DNA from: Gaiellasilicea sp031371615
GTDB lineage: Bacteria > Actinomycetota > Thermoleophilia > Gaiellales > Gaiellaceae
DNA length: 35,016 nt
Reading direction: 5' to 3'
Assembly: GCA_031371615.1 (NCBI GenBank)
Contig: JANMJY010000225.1
Span: forward strand, 1-35,016
The notes below the pieces were generated by a model. The model had not been told where the DNA came from. It worked only from the letters and a program-made list of their open reading frames with translations, and made no database searches. Positions 7,576 to 16,122 of this stretch are shown in pieces. A program made the position numbers and the translations under genes. The number at the start of each line of letters is the position of its first letter. The first letter of the stretch is position 1.

Positions 7576-8860
7576 CGAGCCAGCGCCGACCTGCGAACCG
7601 CCACCACATCAGCGCGAGGCGCGCGCAGATGAGGACGAAGAGCGCCGACCAGACCCCGACGATCCCCCAGTCGAATGCGAGCGCCGCGAGCGCGACGGAC
7701 GCGGACGCCAGGAACGCGACCACCATCGAGCGCATCAGAAACTGCCCGTCCCCGGCTCCGATCAGGATCCCGTCGAACGCGAAGACGGCGCCGTTCAACG
7801 GCTGCATCAACGCAAAGATGACCCAGATCGCCTGCGCCCGCTCGATGACGGCGTCGTCACTCGTAAAGGCGTACGGCAGCACTCCTTTCAGCGCGAGCAT
7901 CACCGCCCCGAAGACGACTCCCGCATAGACCGAGAGCCAGATCATCCGCACGCTCGCCGCGTAGGCGCGGTCGGACTGCCCCGCCCCGAGCCCTCGGCCG
8001 ACGATCACCTGCCCGGCGATCGCGATCGCGTCGAGGACGAGCGCGAGGAAGATCCAGAGCTGAAAGGCGATCTGGTGCGCGGCGAGCGACGCGTCGCCGA
8101 ACCGTGCGATCACGGCGCCGGCCAGCGTGAAGGCAGCGAGCAACGCCGCCGTCCGGACGAAGATATGGCGCCCGATCACGAGCAGCCGCCGCATCAGGTC
8201 GAGGGACACGCTGGCTTCGCCGCGCGCCGCGCGGAGGATGACGACGATGAACGCCGCGCCCATCCCGGCTTGGGCGACCACCGTCCCCCAGGCCGACCCC
8301 GCGATTCCCCAACCGAAGCCGTAGACGAACAGCAGCTCGAGCACGAGGTTGACGACGTTCCCGGCGATCACGATCACGAGCGGCGTTCGCAGGTCGGCGA
8401 TGCCGCGCAGGTAGCCCTGACCGCCGAGAGCGAGGAACGCGAACGGGAGCCCGAGCGCGGCGATCCGTGCGTAGGTCACGGCGTAGTCGGCCGTCCCGCC
8501 CTGGCCGCACATCAGGTCGACGATCTGTGGCGCGAGCGCAATCACGCCGGTGGCGATGGCGAGCCCGAAGCCGAGCGAGAGCCAAAGCGCCTGCGCCCCG
8601 AGGCGGTTCGCGATCCGCGCCTGCCCCGCTCCGGACGCGCGCCCAACCTGCGCCGTCGTCCCGTACTGGAGGAAGTTGAAGACCCCGAAGAGGCCGCTCA
8701 GGACAATCGCCGCAATCCCGAGCGCCGCCAGCTGGTGCCGGCCGAGATGGCCGACGATCGCGGTGTCGACCAGGAGATAGAGCGGTTCGGCGGCGAGCGC
8801 GCCGAGCGCCGGGACGGCGAGTCTCAGGATCTCGCCGTCGTACTCGGATCGGAGCCTCAA
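7559..8860 (-). CDS. MATE family efflux transporter (DinF-like)
   Basis: The 433-aa, 12-helix protein has the MATE N-terminal pattern LAVPALGALAAEPLYLLVDTAIVGHLG, then QLAALGIAAIV. A second half-repeat is marked by LAAHQIAFQLWIFLALVLDAIAIAGQVIVGRGLGAG. These are features of DinF-like exporters that expel drugs or metabolites by Na+ or H+ antiport. The start is TTG 8860, which overlaps the TGA of the upstream glycosyltransferase (TTGA). The family-typical residues begin within the first 12 codons, which supports this start over later ones. It is the last gene of the five-gene minus-strand run. Its 3' end overlaps the convergent PPOX gene by 17 nt. Confidence 0.88.
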   Translation of the reverse strand: MRLRSEYDGEILRLAVPALGALAAEPLYLLVDTAIVGHLGRHQLAALGIAAIVLSGLFGVFNFLQYGTTAQVGRASGAGQARIANRLGAQALWLSLGFGLAIATGVIALAPQIVDLMCGQGGTADYAVTYARIAALGLPFAFLALGGQGYLRGIADLRTPLVIVIAGNVVNLVLELLFVYGFGWGIAGSAWGTVVAQAGMGAAFIVVILRAARGEASVSLDLMRRLLVIGRHIFVRTAALLAAFTLAGAVIARFGDASLAAHQIAFQLWIFLALVLDAIAIAGQVIVGRGLGAGQSDRAYAASVRMIWLSVYAGVVFGAVMLALKGVLPYAFTSDDAVIERAQAIWVIFALMQPLNGAVFAFDGILIGAGDGQFLMRSMVVAFLASASVALAALAFDWGIVGVWSALFVLICARLALMWWRFAGRRWLVTGWA

Positions 8861-9882
8861 CGAGCTATGGCAGCTTCGTAGGCGGCGACGTAGTCGGCCA
8901 CCATGCGCTCGGGCGTGAAGTTCTCCTCGACGGCGCGCCGCAGCACCGCCGGGTCGAGCGCGTCAGCCGCCTCGAGCGCTCCGACCGTCTGGCGCCAGTC
9001 GTCGATGATGATCCCCGTCCGGCCGTCCTCGATCACCTCGGGGACGGCACCCCAACGGGTCGCGATCACCGGCGTCCCGCACGCCATCGACTCGATCATG
9101 ACGAGGCCGAACGGCTCCGGCCACGAGATCGGGAAGACGGTCGCCCGGGCGTGCTGGAGCAGCTCCACCTTCTCGCCGTGCGTCACCTCGCCGACGTACT
9201 CGCGGTCGCCGCCGAGATGGGGCCGAACGTGCTCGTCGAAGTACGCCTGCTCGGCTGGCTCGGCGCACTTGCCCGCGATCTTCAGCGGCAGGCCCGCCTC
9301 GAGCGCGATCGTGACGGCGCGATGCGCGCCCTTGTCCGGGCTCATCCGGCCGAGAAAGAGCAGGTAGTCGCCCTGCACGGGCCGGTAGGGGTAGTAGGAG
9401 AGGTCGAGTGCGTTCGGAACGTTCGCGATCCAGGGCAGGTTCGGCCGCGGCTCGCGCTGGCTCAGCGAGAGCGAGATCAGCTGCGCTCGGGGCGCCATCC
9501 GGACGATTTGCTCGTAGAGATCGCCCGGATGGCCGTTCACCGGGCCGTGCACGGTGTGCACGAGCGGCGTCGGCAGAAGCGAGCCGAGCGCCAGGCCCAG
9601 CAGCCCGGTGTGGTCGTGGATGACGTCGAAGTCGTCGTTCCGCGCAAAGCAGTTGAGCGCGTGTTGGAGCTCCCAGAACGTCTGACCGATGCGCTCGCTC
9701 GGCGCGGTGTCGAACACGGCCGCGAGCTGCGCCCGCGTGCTCGAGTCCCCCGAGGCGAACAGCGTCACGTCATGGCCGGCGTCCGCGAGCCCGTCCGCGA
9801 GCAGCGAAACGATCCACTCGATCCCGCCGTAGCCCGAGGGCGGGACCGGGAACCACACCGGACTGAGGATGGCGACCTTCAT
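8857..9882 (-). CDS. Glycosyltransferase family 4 (GT-B)
   Basis: The 341-aa GT-B fold glycosyltransferase starts MKVAILSPVWFPVPPSGYGGIEWIVSLLADGLADAGHDVTLF, typical of GT4 enzymes with the acceptor-side glycine loop. FDVIHDHTGLLG and PLVHTVHGP follow. The donor half contains LFLGRMSPDKGAHRAV and PISWPEPFGLVMIESMACGTPVIAT, which holds the E-x7-E nucleotide-sugar motif. The enzyme would transfer a sugar from an NDP-sugar to an unknown acceptor in the cytoplasm. Start ATG 9882 overlaps the stop of the debranching-like gene by 4 nt (ATGA). Linkage to a glycan hydrolase suggests alpha-glucan or exopolysaccharide metabolism, but this is inference. Confidence 0.9.
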   Translation of the reverse strand: MKVAILSPVWFPVPPSGYGGIEWIVSLLADGLADAGHDVTLFASGDSSTRAQLAAVFDTAPSERIGQTFWELQHALNCFARNDDFDVIHDHTGLLGLALGSLLPTPLVHTVHGPVNGHPGDLYEQIVRMAPRAQLISLSLSQREPRPNLPWIANVPNALDLSYYPYRPVQGDYLLFLGRMSPDKGAHRAVTIALEAGLPLKIAGKCAEPAEQAYFDEHVRPHLGGDREYVGEVTHGEKVELLQHARATVFPISWPEPFGLVMIESMACGTPVIATRWGAVPEVIEDGRTGIIIDDWRQTVGALEAADALDPAVLRRAVEENFTPERMVADYVAAYEAAIAR

Positions 9883-11930
9883 TCGACGGTCACCCGCCCG
9901 TCCGCGACCTCGACGTCCCAGGGTCGCCCGAACGCGTGCACGCCTCGAAGCTCGAGGCCCTCGAGCCACTCGGGAGCACCTGCTGCGGTGGTGCGGAGCT
10001 CGCGCTTCGCGGGGTCGGGCTTGAGGCCGAGCAGCAGCCGCAACAGCAGGATCGGCGTGCCGGCAGCCCAGGCCTGCGGCCGGGCTGCCGTCGGATAGGC
10101 GATCGGGAACGGCGTCTCGCCGCGCGTGAAGCCCGCGAACACCTCCGGAAGCGACCGGTCGAAGAAGCGTGCGGCCTCGAGCAGTGCGCCGGCGACCGTC
10201 CAGACGTCGGCGGTACGCCCGGCCCGCGCGAGACCCCACGCGCCCAGGGACGTGTCGTGCGGCCAGACGGTGCCGTTGTGGTAGCTGAGCGGGTTGTAAG
10301 CAGCATCCGCCGTCGACATGGTCCGGAACCCCCAGCCCGACCAGAGCTCATTGCCCAGAAGCCGGTTCGCGATCGTCTCGACTCGCTCCGGTGCCACGAT
10401 ACCGCTCCAGAGCAGATGCCCGAGGTTGGAGCAGAGCGAGTCGACAGGCTTCTTCTCGCCGTCCAGCGCCAGCGCGTAGTAGCCGCGCTCCTCGATCCAG
10501 AACTGCTCGTCGAAGCGAACCCGCAGTGCAGCCGCCTCGTCTTCGAGCCGCTGCGCCAGCGGCTCGTCGCCCCACACCGCCCGTGCCAGCACGGCGAGAC
10601 GGACCTTGGCGTCGTAGACGTAGCCCTGCACCTCGGCCGGCGCGATCGGCGTCTGCGCGAACGAGCCGTTGTGGAAGCGCTGGGAGTCGCCCGAGTCCTT
10701 CCACGACTGGTTCTCGAGCCCGCGAGGTGTGCGCCGCTCGTACTCGACGAAGCCGTCCTGGTCGCGGTCGCCGTAAACGTCGATCCAGTTCAAAGCCGCG
10801 AGCGCGGGCTCGCGCAGCCGCTCCACGAGCTCGGCGTCCGCGGTCCACCGCCACGCCTCGGAGAGCAGGACGAGGAAGAGCGGCGTCGCATCGACGGTGC
10901 CGTAGTAGGTGCCGAACCACGTCTCGGCGGCACGGCCTCGGCGCAGCTCGTGGAGGATTTTGCCCGGCTCCGCGTCGATCGAGGCGTCGTCCTCGCGCGC
11001 CTGCAGACCCGCGAGCGCCTCCAAGGACGCGATCGCGAGCTCGGGCCCGAGCAGCATCGTCTGCAGGCTTGTGATCAGCGTGTCGCGCCCGAAGACGGTC
11101 ATGAACCAGGGCATTCCCGCGGCCGGAAGCTTGCCGAGCCCGTCGCCGGTGCGCATGCGGAGCGCAGCCAGGTCGGCGACCGACTGTGTGAAAGCCAGGC
11201 GCAGGTCGTCGGACTGGACGCGCAGCCGGGGCACGCGCAGCCGCCACGTCTCGAGCGACTCCCGGACATTGACGCGCTCCGCGCCGAAGCGGCGCTCGAC
11301 CGCCATTCTGTGCGCCTCCGCACCCGAGAGCGACGGGACGATGTCCACGCGCAACTGCCAGCGCTCGCGTGGCGCAAGCTCGAGCTGGAACACCACACGC
11401 GCCCCGTCGATCGTGCCCGGCTGCGAGAAGAGCACCTGCGTCTTCGCGCCGCCGTTCGTTGCCTCCTCGAGGACGAGCTGATTCGCGGACGCGTCGAAGC
11501 GGGCCGCCGCGGGGGACGGTAGCGGCCGCGCCGTCTCGGGATGCCCGAGCGCGAAGTCGTGCTCCTTGACGGTAATGATGTCCGCGAAGTCGGTGCCGAC
11601 CTCGAGCTCGAGCTCGAACGAGAGCGGCTCGGCGCTCTCGTTGCGGACGATCAGGTGATCCTGCATCCCCTCGCCGATGAAGCGCTCGCGCGCGATCGAG
11701 AGCGTGTCCTGCGGCAGCCCGGGAACGACCGGGTTGCGCAGGTAGAACGCAGCGGAGAAGTACTCGACCTTCCCCGACGAGAGCAGCAGCGGACGGACAC
11801 CGTCGATGCGGAGCTCGAGCCGGGAGAGAAAACGCGTGTCCTCGGCGAAGAGCCCGCTCGTCTTGCCGTCGAGGTCGCCGATCTCGTCGCAGATACAGAA
11901 GGTCGAGCCTTCGAGAATCGTCAGGCCCAT
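9879..11930 (-). CDS. Glycogen debranching-like amylo-alpha-1,6-glucosidase
   Basis: The 683-aa product has two domains. The N-terminal beta-domain (about residues 1-200; FCICDEIGDLDGKTSGLFAEDTRFLSRLEL) is the GDE N-terminal type. The (alpha/alpha)6 toroid (about 250-650) carries GMPWFMTVFGRDTLITSLQ, then ENQSWKDSGDS and LSYHNGTVWPHDTSLGAWGL. These blocks match bacterial amylo-alpha-1,6-glucosidase/MGH1-like proteins that trim alpha-glucan branches or related glycosides. No signal peptide is seen, so it is cytoplasmic. Start ATG 11930 lies 5 nt after the stop of the SDR gene, and its stop overlaps the GT4 start. The frame stays open further upstream, but only through the SDR gene in another frame. 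Exact substrate (glycogen, trehalose-like or other glucan) is not determined. Confidence 0.87.
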   Translation of the reverse strand: MGLTILEGSTFCICDEIGDLDGKTSGLFAEDTRFLSRLELRIDGVRPLLLSSGKVEYFSAAFYLRNPVVPGLPQDTLSIARERFIGEGMQDHLIVRNESAEPLSFELELEVGTDFADIITVKEHDFALGHPETARPLPSPAAARFDASANQLVLEEATNGGAKTQVLFSQPGTIDGARVVFQLELAPRERWQLRVDIVPSLSGAEAHRMAVERRFGAERVNVRESLETWRLRVPRLRVQSDDLRLAFTQSVADLAALRMRTGDGLGKLPAAGMPWFMTVFGRDTLITSLQTMLLGPELAIASLEALAGLQAREDDASIDAEPGKILHELRRGRAAETWFGTYYGTVDATPLFLVLLSEAWRWTADAELVERLREPALAALNWIDVYGDRDQDGFVEYERRTPRGLENQSWKDSGDSQRFHNGSFAQTPIAPAEVQGYVYDAKVRLAVLARAVWGDEPLAQRLEDEAAALRVRFDEQFWIEERGYYALALDGEKKPVDSLCSNLGHLLWSGIVAPERVETIANRLLGNELWSGWGFRTMSTADAAYNPLSYHNGTVWPHDTSLGAWGLARAGRTADVWTVAGALLEAARFFDRSLPEVFAGFTRGETPFPIAYPTAARPQAWAAGTPILLLRLLLGLKPDPAKRELRTTAAGAPEWLEGLELRGVHAFGRPWDVEVADGRVTVE

Positions 11931-11935
11931 GTGGC

Positions 11936-12661
11936 TCAGTTCCGAACGACGCGCGCGCCGCTCGACTGAGCCAGGGCCTTGACGACGATCTCGTCGATGT
12001 TCACGTGCGGCGGCCGCGTCAGCGCAAAGAGGACGCAATCGGCGACCTCGTCCGGCGTTACCGGATCGATCCCCGCGTAGACGGCCTTGGCCGCTTCCTC
12101 GTCTCCCCGAAAGCGGACGACGGAGAACTCGGTCTCGACGAGCCCCGCGTCCACGGTGGTGATCCGGATCGGCCGTCCGAGCAGGTCCTCGCGGAGCGCA
12201 TAGGTGTAGCCCCGCACAGCGAACTTCGAGGCGATGTACGACGAGCCGTTCGGATAGGCCTGCCGCCCGGCGATCGAGCCCATGTTGACGATGTGGCCGC
12301 CGTCCCGGATGTGCGGCAGACAGAGGCGGGTCATGCGCATCAGCCCGGCGACGTTCGTCGCGATCACCGTCTCCTCGTCCTCCTCGGTCGACTCGTCCAC
12401 CGGGACGCGGCCGAGCGCCAGACCGGCGTTGTTGAAGAGAATGTCGAGCCCGCCGAGCTCGTCCACCGCTGCGGCGACGAAACGGTCGCAGCTGTCCGCG
12501 TCCGTGACGTCGAGCGAGAGCGCGACGTCCGCGTCGACCCGCTCGACGCGCCTGGCCCCGCCGGCCACACGGACTCCCAGAGCGCGCAGGTCGCGAACCA
12601 CGGCGGCGCCGATTCCGCTCGACGCGCCGGTGACGATCGCGGTCTTTCCCTCGAGGCTCAC
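11936..12661 (-). CDS. Short-chain dehydrogenase/reductase (YdfG-like SDR)
   Basis: The 241-aa classical SDR has the cofactor loop TGASSGIG at residues 11-18, NNAG at 77-80, and the catalytic set S129, Y142 and K146 in SSYIASKFA. The arginine pair after strand 2 (GGARRVERV) suggests NADP(H) preference. The overall wording, including VDAGLVETEFSVVRFRGD and a C-terminal PPHVNIDEIVVKA, is closest to YdfG-like 3-hydroxy acid/serine dehydrogenases. Start GTG 12661 overlaps the TGA of the CDF gene (GTGA), and the next gene begins 5 nt after its stop. Its role in the cluster is unclear; it could act on a sugar-derived carbonyl compound. Confidence 0.88.
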   Translation of the reverse strand: MSLEGKTAIVTGASSGIGAAVVRDLRALGVRVAGGARRVERVDADVALSLDVTDADSCDRFVAAAVDELGGLDILFNNAGLALGRVPVDESTEEDEETVIATNVAGLMRMTRLCLPHIRDGGHIVNMGSIAGRQAYPNGSSYIASKFAVRGYTYALREDLLGRPIRITTVDAGLVETEFSVVRFRGDEEAAKAVYAGIDPVTPDEVADCVLFALTRPPHVNIDEIVVKALAQSSGARVVRN

Positions 12662-13524
12662 CGGGCCAGCTTAATGAGGCCGGGGGCATGCTCGACCTGA
12701 AGGGTGGTGTGGGTCACCGCGAAACGGTCGTGCAGGAGCACCTCCAGCTCGCGCCTGATCGCGTGACAGTCGGCCCCGGCCGCGACGAGGACATGCGCCG
12801 AGAGCGCCGGAAAGCCGGACGTGATCGTCCAGAGATGAAGATCGTGGACGCCGACGACGCCCCCGGTGGCGGCGATCGCGGCGCCGACCTCGCGCGCGTC
12901 CATTCCGGCCGGTGCCCCCTCGAGCAGCACGCCGACGGTCTCGCGGAGCACGCCGGCAGTGCTCAGGACGACGAGCAGGCCGATCAGGATCGCTGCGATC
13001 GGGTCCGCGTAGGCCCAGCCCGTGGCGAGCACGACGAGCCCGGCGACGACGACGCCCACCGAGGAGGCGAGGTCGGCGAGCACGTGCAACATCGCCGCAC
13101 GGACGTTCAGCCCGGAGCCGGCAGCGTGGAGCACGCGCGCCGCGGCGAGGTTGACGAGGAGCCCGGCGACACCGGTTCCGAGCACCCAGCCCCCGGTGAC
13201 GCCGGGCGGATCGGAGAGCCGTCCGATCGCAGCCCAGACGATCCACGCGCCGAGCGCGACGAGGACGAGCGCGTTCGCGAGCGCAGCGAGCACCTCGGCA
13301 CGACGCCAGCCGAAGCTGCGCTCGGGAGTCGCCGGACGGTGCGCAAGCCAGGCAGCGAAGAGGGCGAGCCCGAGTGCGAGCGTGTCCGAGAGCATGTGCG
13401 CGGCATCGGCGAGCAGCGCGAGCGACCCGGCCGCGAGCCCGGCGGCCGCCTCGACTCCTGCGAACCCGAGCACCAGTACGAGCGCTGTCGCCAGGGCCTT
13501 GCTCTCTCTGCGGTGGGCGTGCAC
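12658..13524 (-). CDS. Cation diffusion facilitator (Zn/Co-type) transporter
   Basis: The 288-aa product has six predicted membrane helices and a cytoplasmic C-terminal domain. The metal-site motifs are complete: ALLADAAHMLSDTLAL in TM2 and AAMLHVLADLASSVGVVVAG in TM5, the HxxxD pairs of zinc-type CDF proteins (CzcD/ZitB-like). The C-terminal VVGVHDLHLWTITSGFPALSAHV is the usual CDF cytoplasmic metal-sensing domain. It would export Zn(II) or a similar ion by proton antiport. The start chosen is GTG 13524, preceded by TACGGT with 6 nt between, consistent with a leaderless transcript. The much longer open frame upstream is antisense to the ABC operon and is not part of the gene. It heads the minus-strand five-gene run. 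Confidence 0.88.
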   Translation of the reverse strand: MHAHRRESKALATALVLVLGFAGVEAAAGLAAGSLALLADAAHMLSDTLALGLALFAAWLAHRPATPERSFGWRRAEVLAALANALVLVALGAWIVWAAIGRLSDPPGVTGGWVLGTGVAGLLVNLAAARVLHAAGSGLNVRAAMLHVLADLASSVGVVVAGLVVLATGWAYADPIAAILIGLLVVLSTAGVLRETVGVLLEGAPAGMDAREVGAAIAATGGVVGVHDLHLWTITSGFPALSAHVLVAAGADCHAIRRELEVLLHDRFAVTHTTLQVEHAPGLIKLAR

Positions 13525-13572
13525 GACGGCACCGTAACGCGGCGCGATTCCGACCTGTTTATGATCGCGGCC
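13525..13572. promoter_or_regulatory. Compact divergent promoter region, both sides possibly leaderless
   Basis: The 48 bp between GTG 13524 (minus) and GTG 13573 (plus) contain TACGGT on the minus strand (13536-13531), 6 nt before its GTG. On the plus strand TATGAT (13560-13565) lies 7 nt before its GTG. Both boxes fit an actinobacterial TAnnnT -10 placed so that transcription starts at the start codon. No consensus -35 is visible on either side. Confidence 0.45.
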
Positions 13573-14796
13573 GTGGCGGGGGTGACATTCGAAGGAGTGT
13601 CGAAGATCTACCCCGACGGAACCCGGGCGGTGAACCGTCTCAACCTGGGCGTCGAGGACGGGGAGTTCATGGTCCTGGTCGGCCCTTCGGGCTGCGGCAA
13701 GACGACCGCGCTGAGAATGGTCGCCGGCCTGGAGGACATCTCCGAGGGCCAGCTCCGGATCGGCGAGCGGGTCGTCAACTACGTCCCGCCGCGCGACCGC
13801 GACATCGCCATGGTGTTCCAGAGCTATGCGCTCTACCCGCACCTGACGGTCTACGACAACATCGCGTTCGGCCTGAAGCTGAAGAAGATGCCGAAGGCCG
13901 AGATCGACAAGCGCGTCCAGAACGCGGCCAACGTGCTCGGCCTCGAGAGCTTCCTCGACAAGAAGCCCCGCGCGCTGTCCGGCGGCCAGCGCCAGCGCGT
14001 CGCGATGGGCCGGGCGATCGTGCGCGAACCGGCAGCCTTCTTGATGGACGAGCCGCTCTCGAACCTGGACGCGAAGCTGCGCGTGCAGATGCGCGCGGAG
14101 ATCGCGAAGCTCCAGAGCGACCTCGGCACGACGACCGTCTACGTCACGCACGACCAGATCGAGGCGATGACGATGGGCGACCGCGTCGCCGTGATGCGCA
14201 AGGGCGAGCTGCAGCAGGTGGCGGCGCCGCAGGAGCTCTACGACCAGCCGCTGAACCTCTTCGTCGCCGGCTTCATCGGCAGCCCCTCGATGAACCTCGT
14301 GGAGGCGAAGCTCGAGCGCGCAAACGGCGGGCTCGTCGCCGTGGCCGGCAGCCAGCGGGTCGCGCTCGGCGACGAGACGCTCTCCGCCCGACCCGCGCTG
14401 AAGCAGTTCGAGGGGCGGGCCGTGATCCTGGGTATCCGGCCCGAGGACCTCGAGGACGCAGAGCTCGCTGCGGACGGCTCTCCCGATCGGACGCTCAACG
14501 GCGAGGTGCAGCTGACGGAGGCGCTCGGCTCGGAGGTGATGGTGCACTTCGCGATCGACGCCACCCACGCGATCACCGACGAGGTGCGCGAGCTCCAGAA
14601 GGACGCGGGCACCGCCGAAATGGGCATGTCCAGCGCGCAGGACGGCGGCGGCGCGACGATGGTCGGCCGCTTCGGCGCCCGCTCGACGGCGCGCAAGGGA
14701 GAGCCGATCAAGGTCGCCGTCGATACGCGCGCCCTGCACTTTTTCGACCCGGAAACGGGACTTGGCATCTACGACGGAACGAAAGGAGACGCATGA
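13573..14796 (+). CDS. ugpC: Carbohydrate ABC transporter ATP-binding protein (UgpC/MalK/MsmK type)
   Basis: The 407-aa ATPase has Walker A GPSGCGKTT at residues 37-45, the Q-loop in MVFQSYALYPH, signature LSGGQ at 135-139, Walker B LMDE at 157-160 and the H-loop in YVTHDQIEAMTMGDRV. A C-terminal TOBE/regulatory extension ends with LHFFDPETGLGIYDG. This is the sn-glycerol-3-phosphate/maltose importer subfamily; one such ATPase often serves several sugar importers. The start preferred is GTG 13573, giving MAGVTFEGVSKIYPDGT, the usual family opening. ATG 13561 is in frame, but its bases fall in the putative -10 TATGAT. The stop overlaps the ATG of the binding protein (ATGA), so the full ABC system is one operon. 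Confidence 0.92.
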   Translation: MAGVTFEGVSKIYPDGTRAVNRLNLGVEDGEFMVLVGPSGCGKTTALRMVAGLEDISEGQLRIGERVVNYVPPRDRDIAMVFQSYALYPHLTVYDNIAFGLKLKKMPKAEIDKRVQNAANVLGLESFLDKKPRALSGGQRQRVAMGRAIVREPAAFLMDEPLSNLDAKLRVQMRAEIAKLQSDLGTTTVYVTHDQIEAMTMGDRVAVMRKGELQQVAAPQELYDQPLNLFVAGFIGSPSMNLVEAKLERANGGLVAVAGSQRVALGDETLSARPALKQFEGRAVILGIRPEDLEDAELAADGSPDRTLNGEVQLTEALGSEVMVHFAIDATHAITDEVRELQKDAGTAEMGMSSAQDGGGATMVGRFGARSTARKGEPIKVAVDTRALHFFDPETGLGIYDGTKGDA

Positions 14797-16118
14797 AGCG
14801 CCAGCGCTTGTACCTCGTCGGTCTCATGCTCGCACTCCTGCTCCTCGTCGGAGCATGTGGGGGCGGCAACGACAACGCGGGGAGCGGGACGACCGCAGCA
14901 GGGACGACGGCCGAGGCAAACGTCTCCGGCAGCATTTCGGTGATCGGAGTCTGGACCGGCCCCGAGCAGGAGTCCTTCCAGGCCGTGATCGACGGGTTCA
15001 CCAAGGAGTACCCGGACGTGAAGGTCAAGTACACGTCCGGCGGCGACAACATCGTCACCGTCCTCTCGACCGCCGTCGAGGGTGGTAACCCACCCGACAT
15101 CGCAACCGTGTCGCAGCCGGGCACCATGGCCGACTTCGTCAAGCGTGGAGCACTGCAGCCGCTCGACTTCGTGAAGGACGCGGTGACCACGAACTTCGGC
15201 GACTCGATCGTCACGACGGGAAGCGTCAACGGCAAGCTCTACGGCCTGCTCTTCAAGGCGGCCAACAAGTCGACCGTCTGGTACAACGTCGCCTCGTTCA
15301 AGGACGCCGGCGTCGAAGCACCGACCACGTATGACGACCTGCTCGCCGTGGCGAAGACGATCAACGCGTCCGGCCTACCCGCGTACTCGATCGGCGGCGC
15401 GGACGGGTGGACGCTCACCGACCTGTTCGAGAACATCTACATCCGCACCGCGGGCGCCGAGACCTACGACAAGCTCGCCAAGCACGAGATCCCGTGGACC
15501 GACCAGTCGGTCAAGGACGCGCTGGCAGAGATGGCGAAGATCGTCGGCGACACGGACAACGTCGCTGGCGGCCAGGCGGGAGCGCTGCAGACCGACTTCC
15601 CGACCTCGGTGTCGAACGTCTTCTCGGCGACGCCAAAGGCAGCCATGGTGCTCGAGGGCGACTTCGTCCCGGGCGTCGCGGGAGACGCCAACCCGCTCAA
15701 GCCCGAGACCGGGTTCAACGTGTTCCCGTTCCCGGAGATCGGCAGCTCGGGCAAGGCCGTCGTCGGCGGCGGCGACCTCGTCGTCCAGTTCAAGAAGAGC
15801 CCGGCCGCCGATGCGTTCATCGAGTACCTGACCGAGCCGGGGGCGTCGGAGATCTGGGCCAAGCGCGGCGGGTTCTCCTCGCCGAACAAGAAGGTCGACG
15901 CGAGCGTCTACCCGGACCCGATCCAGAAGACGACAGCGGGTGCGATCGGCGCGGCGGAGACGTTCCGCTTCGACCTCTCCGACCTGCAGCCGTCCGCGTT
16001 TGGCGGCACCGTCGGCCAGGGCCTCTTCAAGCTGTTCCAGGACTTCCTGAAGACGCCGACCGACGTCGACGGGATCACGACGAAGATGGAGGCCGCGGCC
16101 GCGAAGGCGTTCGGCTAA
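14793..16118 (+). CDS. Sugar ABC transporter substrate-binding lipoprotein (family 1)
   Basis: The 441-aa product begins with a lipoprotein signal: KRQR, a hydrophobic stretch, then LVGAC with the acylated cysteine at residue 22, followed by a Gly/Asn/Ser/Thr linker. The mature part reads like a MalE-type family 1 solute-binding protein: GSISVIGVWTGPEQESFQAVIDGFTKEYPDVKVKY, then VSQPGTMADFVKRGALQPLD, VNGKLYGLLFKAANKSTVWYN and a C-terminal SAFGGTVGQGLFKLFQDFL. It would be tethered outside the membrane and deliver a carbohydrate to the permeases downstream. The ATG at 14793 has AAAGGAG at 14782-14788 and overlaps the ATPase stop. The next gene starts 4 nt after its stop. The sugar is not identifiable from sequence. 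Confidence 0.92.
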   Translation: MKRQRLYLVGLMLALLLLVGACGGGNDNAGSGTTAAGTTAEANVSGSISVIGVWTGPEQESFQAVIDGFTKEYPDVKVKYTSGGDNIVTVLSTAVEGGNPPDIATVSQPGTMADFVKRGALQPLDFVKDAVTTNFGDSIVTTGSVNGKLYGLLFKAANKSTVWYNVASFKDAGVEAPTTYDDLLAVAKTINASGLPAYSIGGADGWTLTDLFENIYIRTAGAETYDKLAKHEIPWTDQSVKDALAEMAKIVGDTDNVAGGQAGALQTDFPTSVSNVFSATPKAAMVLEGDFVPGVAGDANPLKPETGFNVFPFPEIGSSGKAVVGGGDLVVQFKKSPAADAFIEYLTEPGASEIWAKRGGFSSPNKKVDASVYPDPIQKTTAGAIGAAETFRFDLSDLQPSAFGGTVGQGLFKLFQDFLKTPTDVDGITTKMEAAAAKAFG

Positions 16119-16122
16119 AAGC

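Noticed and set aside
9151..10098. Long plus-strand frames opposite the GT4 and debranching genes (for example 9151-10098 and 9936-11522).
   Set aside because: They are Arg/Gln/Glu-rich shadow frames without motifs, starts or ribosome-binding sites, opposite well-recognised genes.
12658..14739. A 693-codon minus-strand frame extending the CDF gene upstream through the ABC ATPase.
   Set aside because: The upstream part is antisense to Walker motifs and has the low-complexity His/Arg/Asp-rich look of a GC-rich shadow frame.
12688..14796. A 702-codon plus-strand frame that joins an antisense stretch of the CDF gene to the ABC ATPase.
   Set aside because: The first 290 codons are antisense to a clear CDF transporter and have no family resemblance. 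The ATPase similarity begins at about 13573, behind a promoter-like box.
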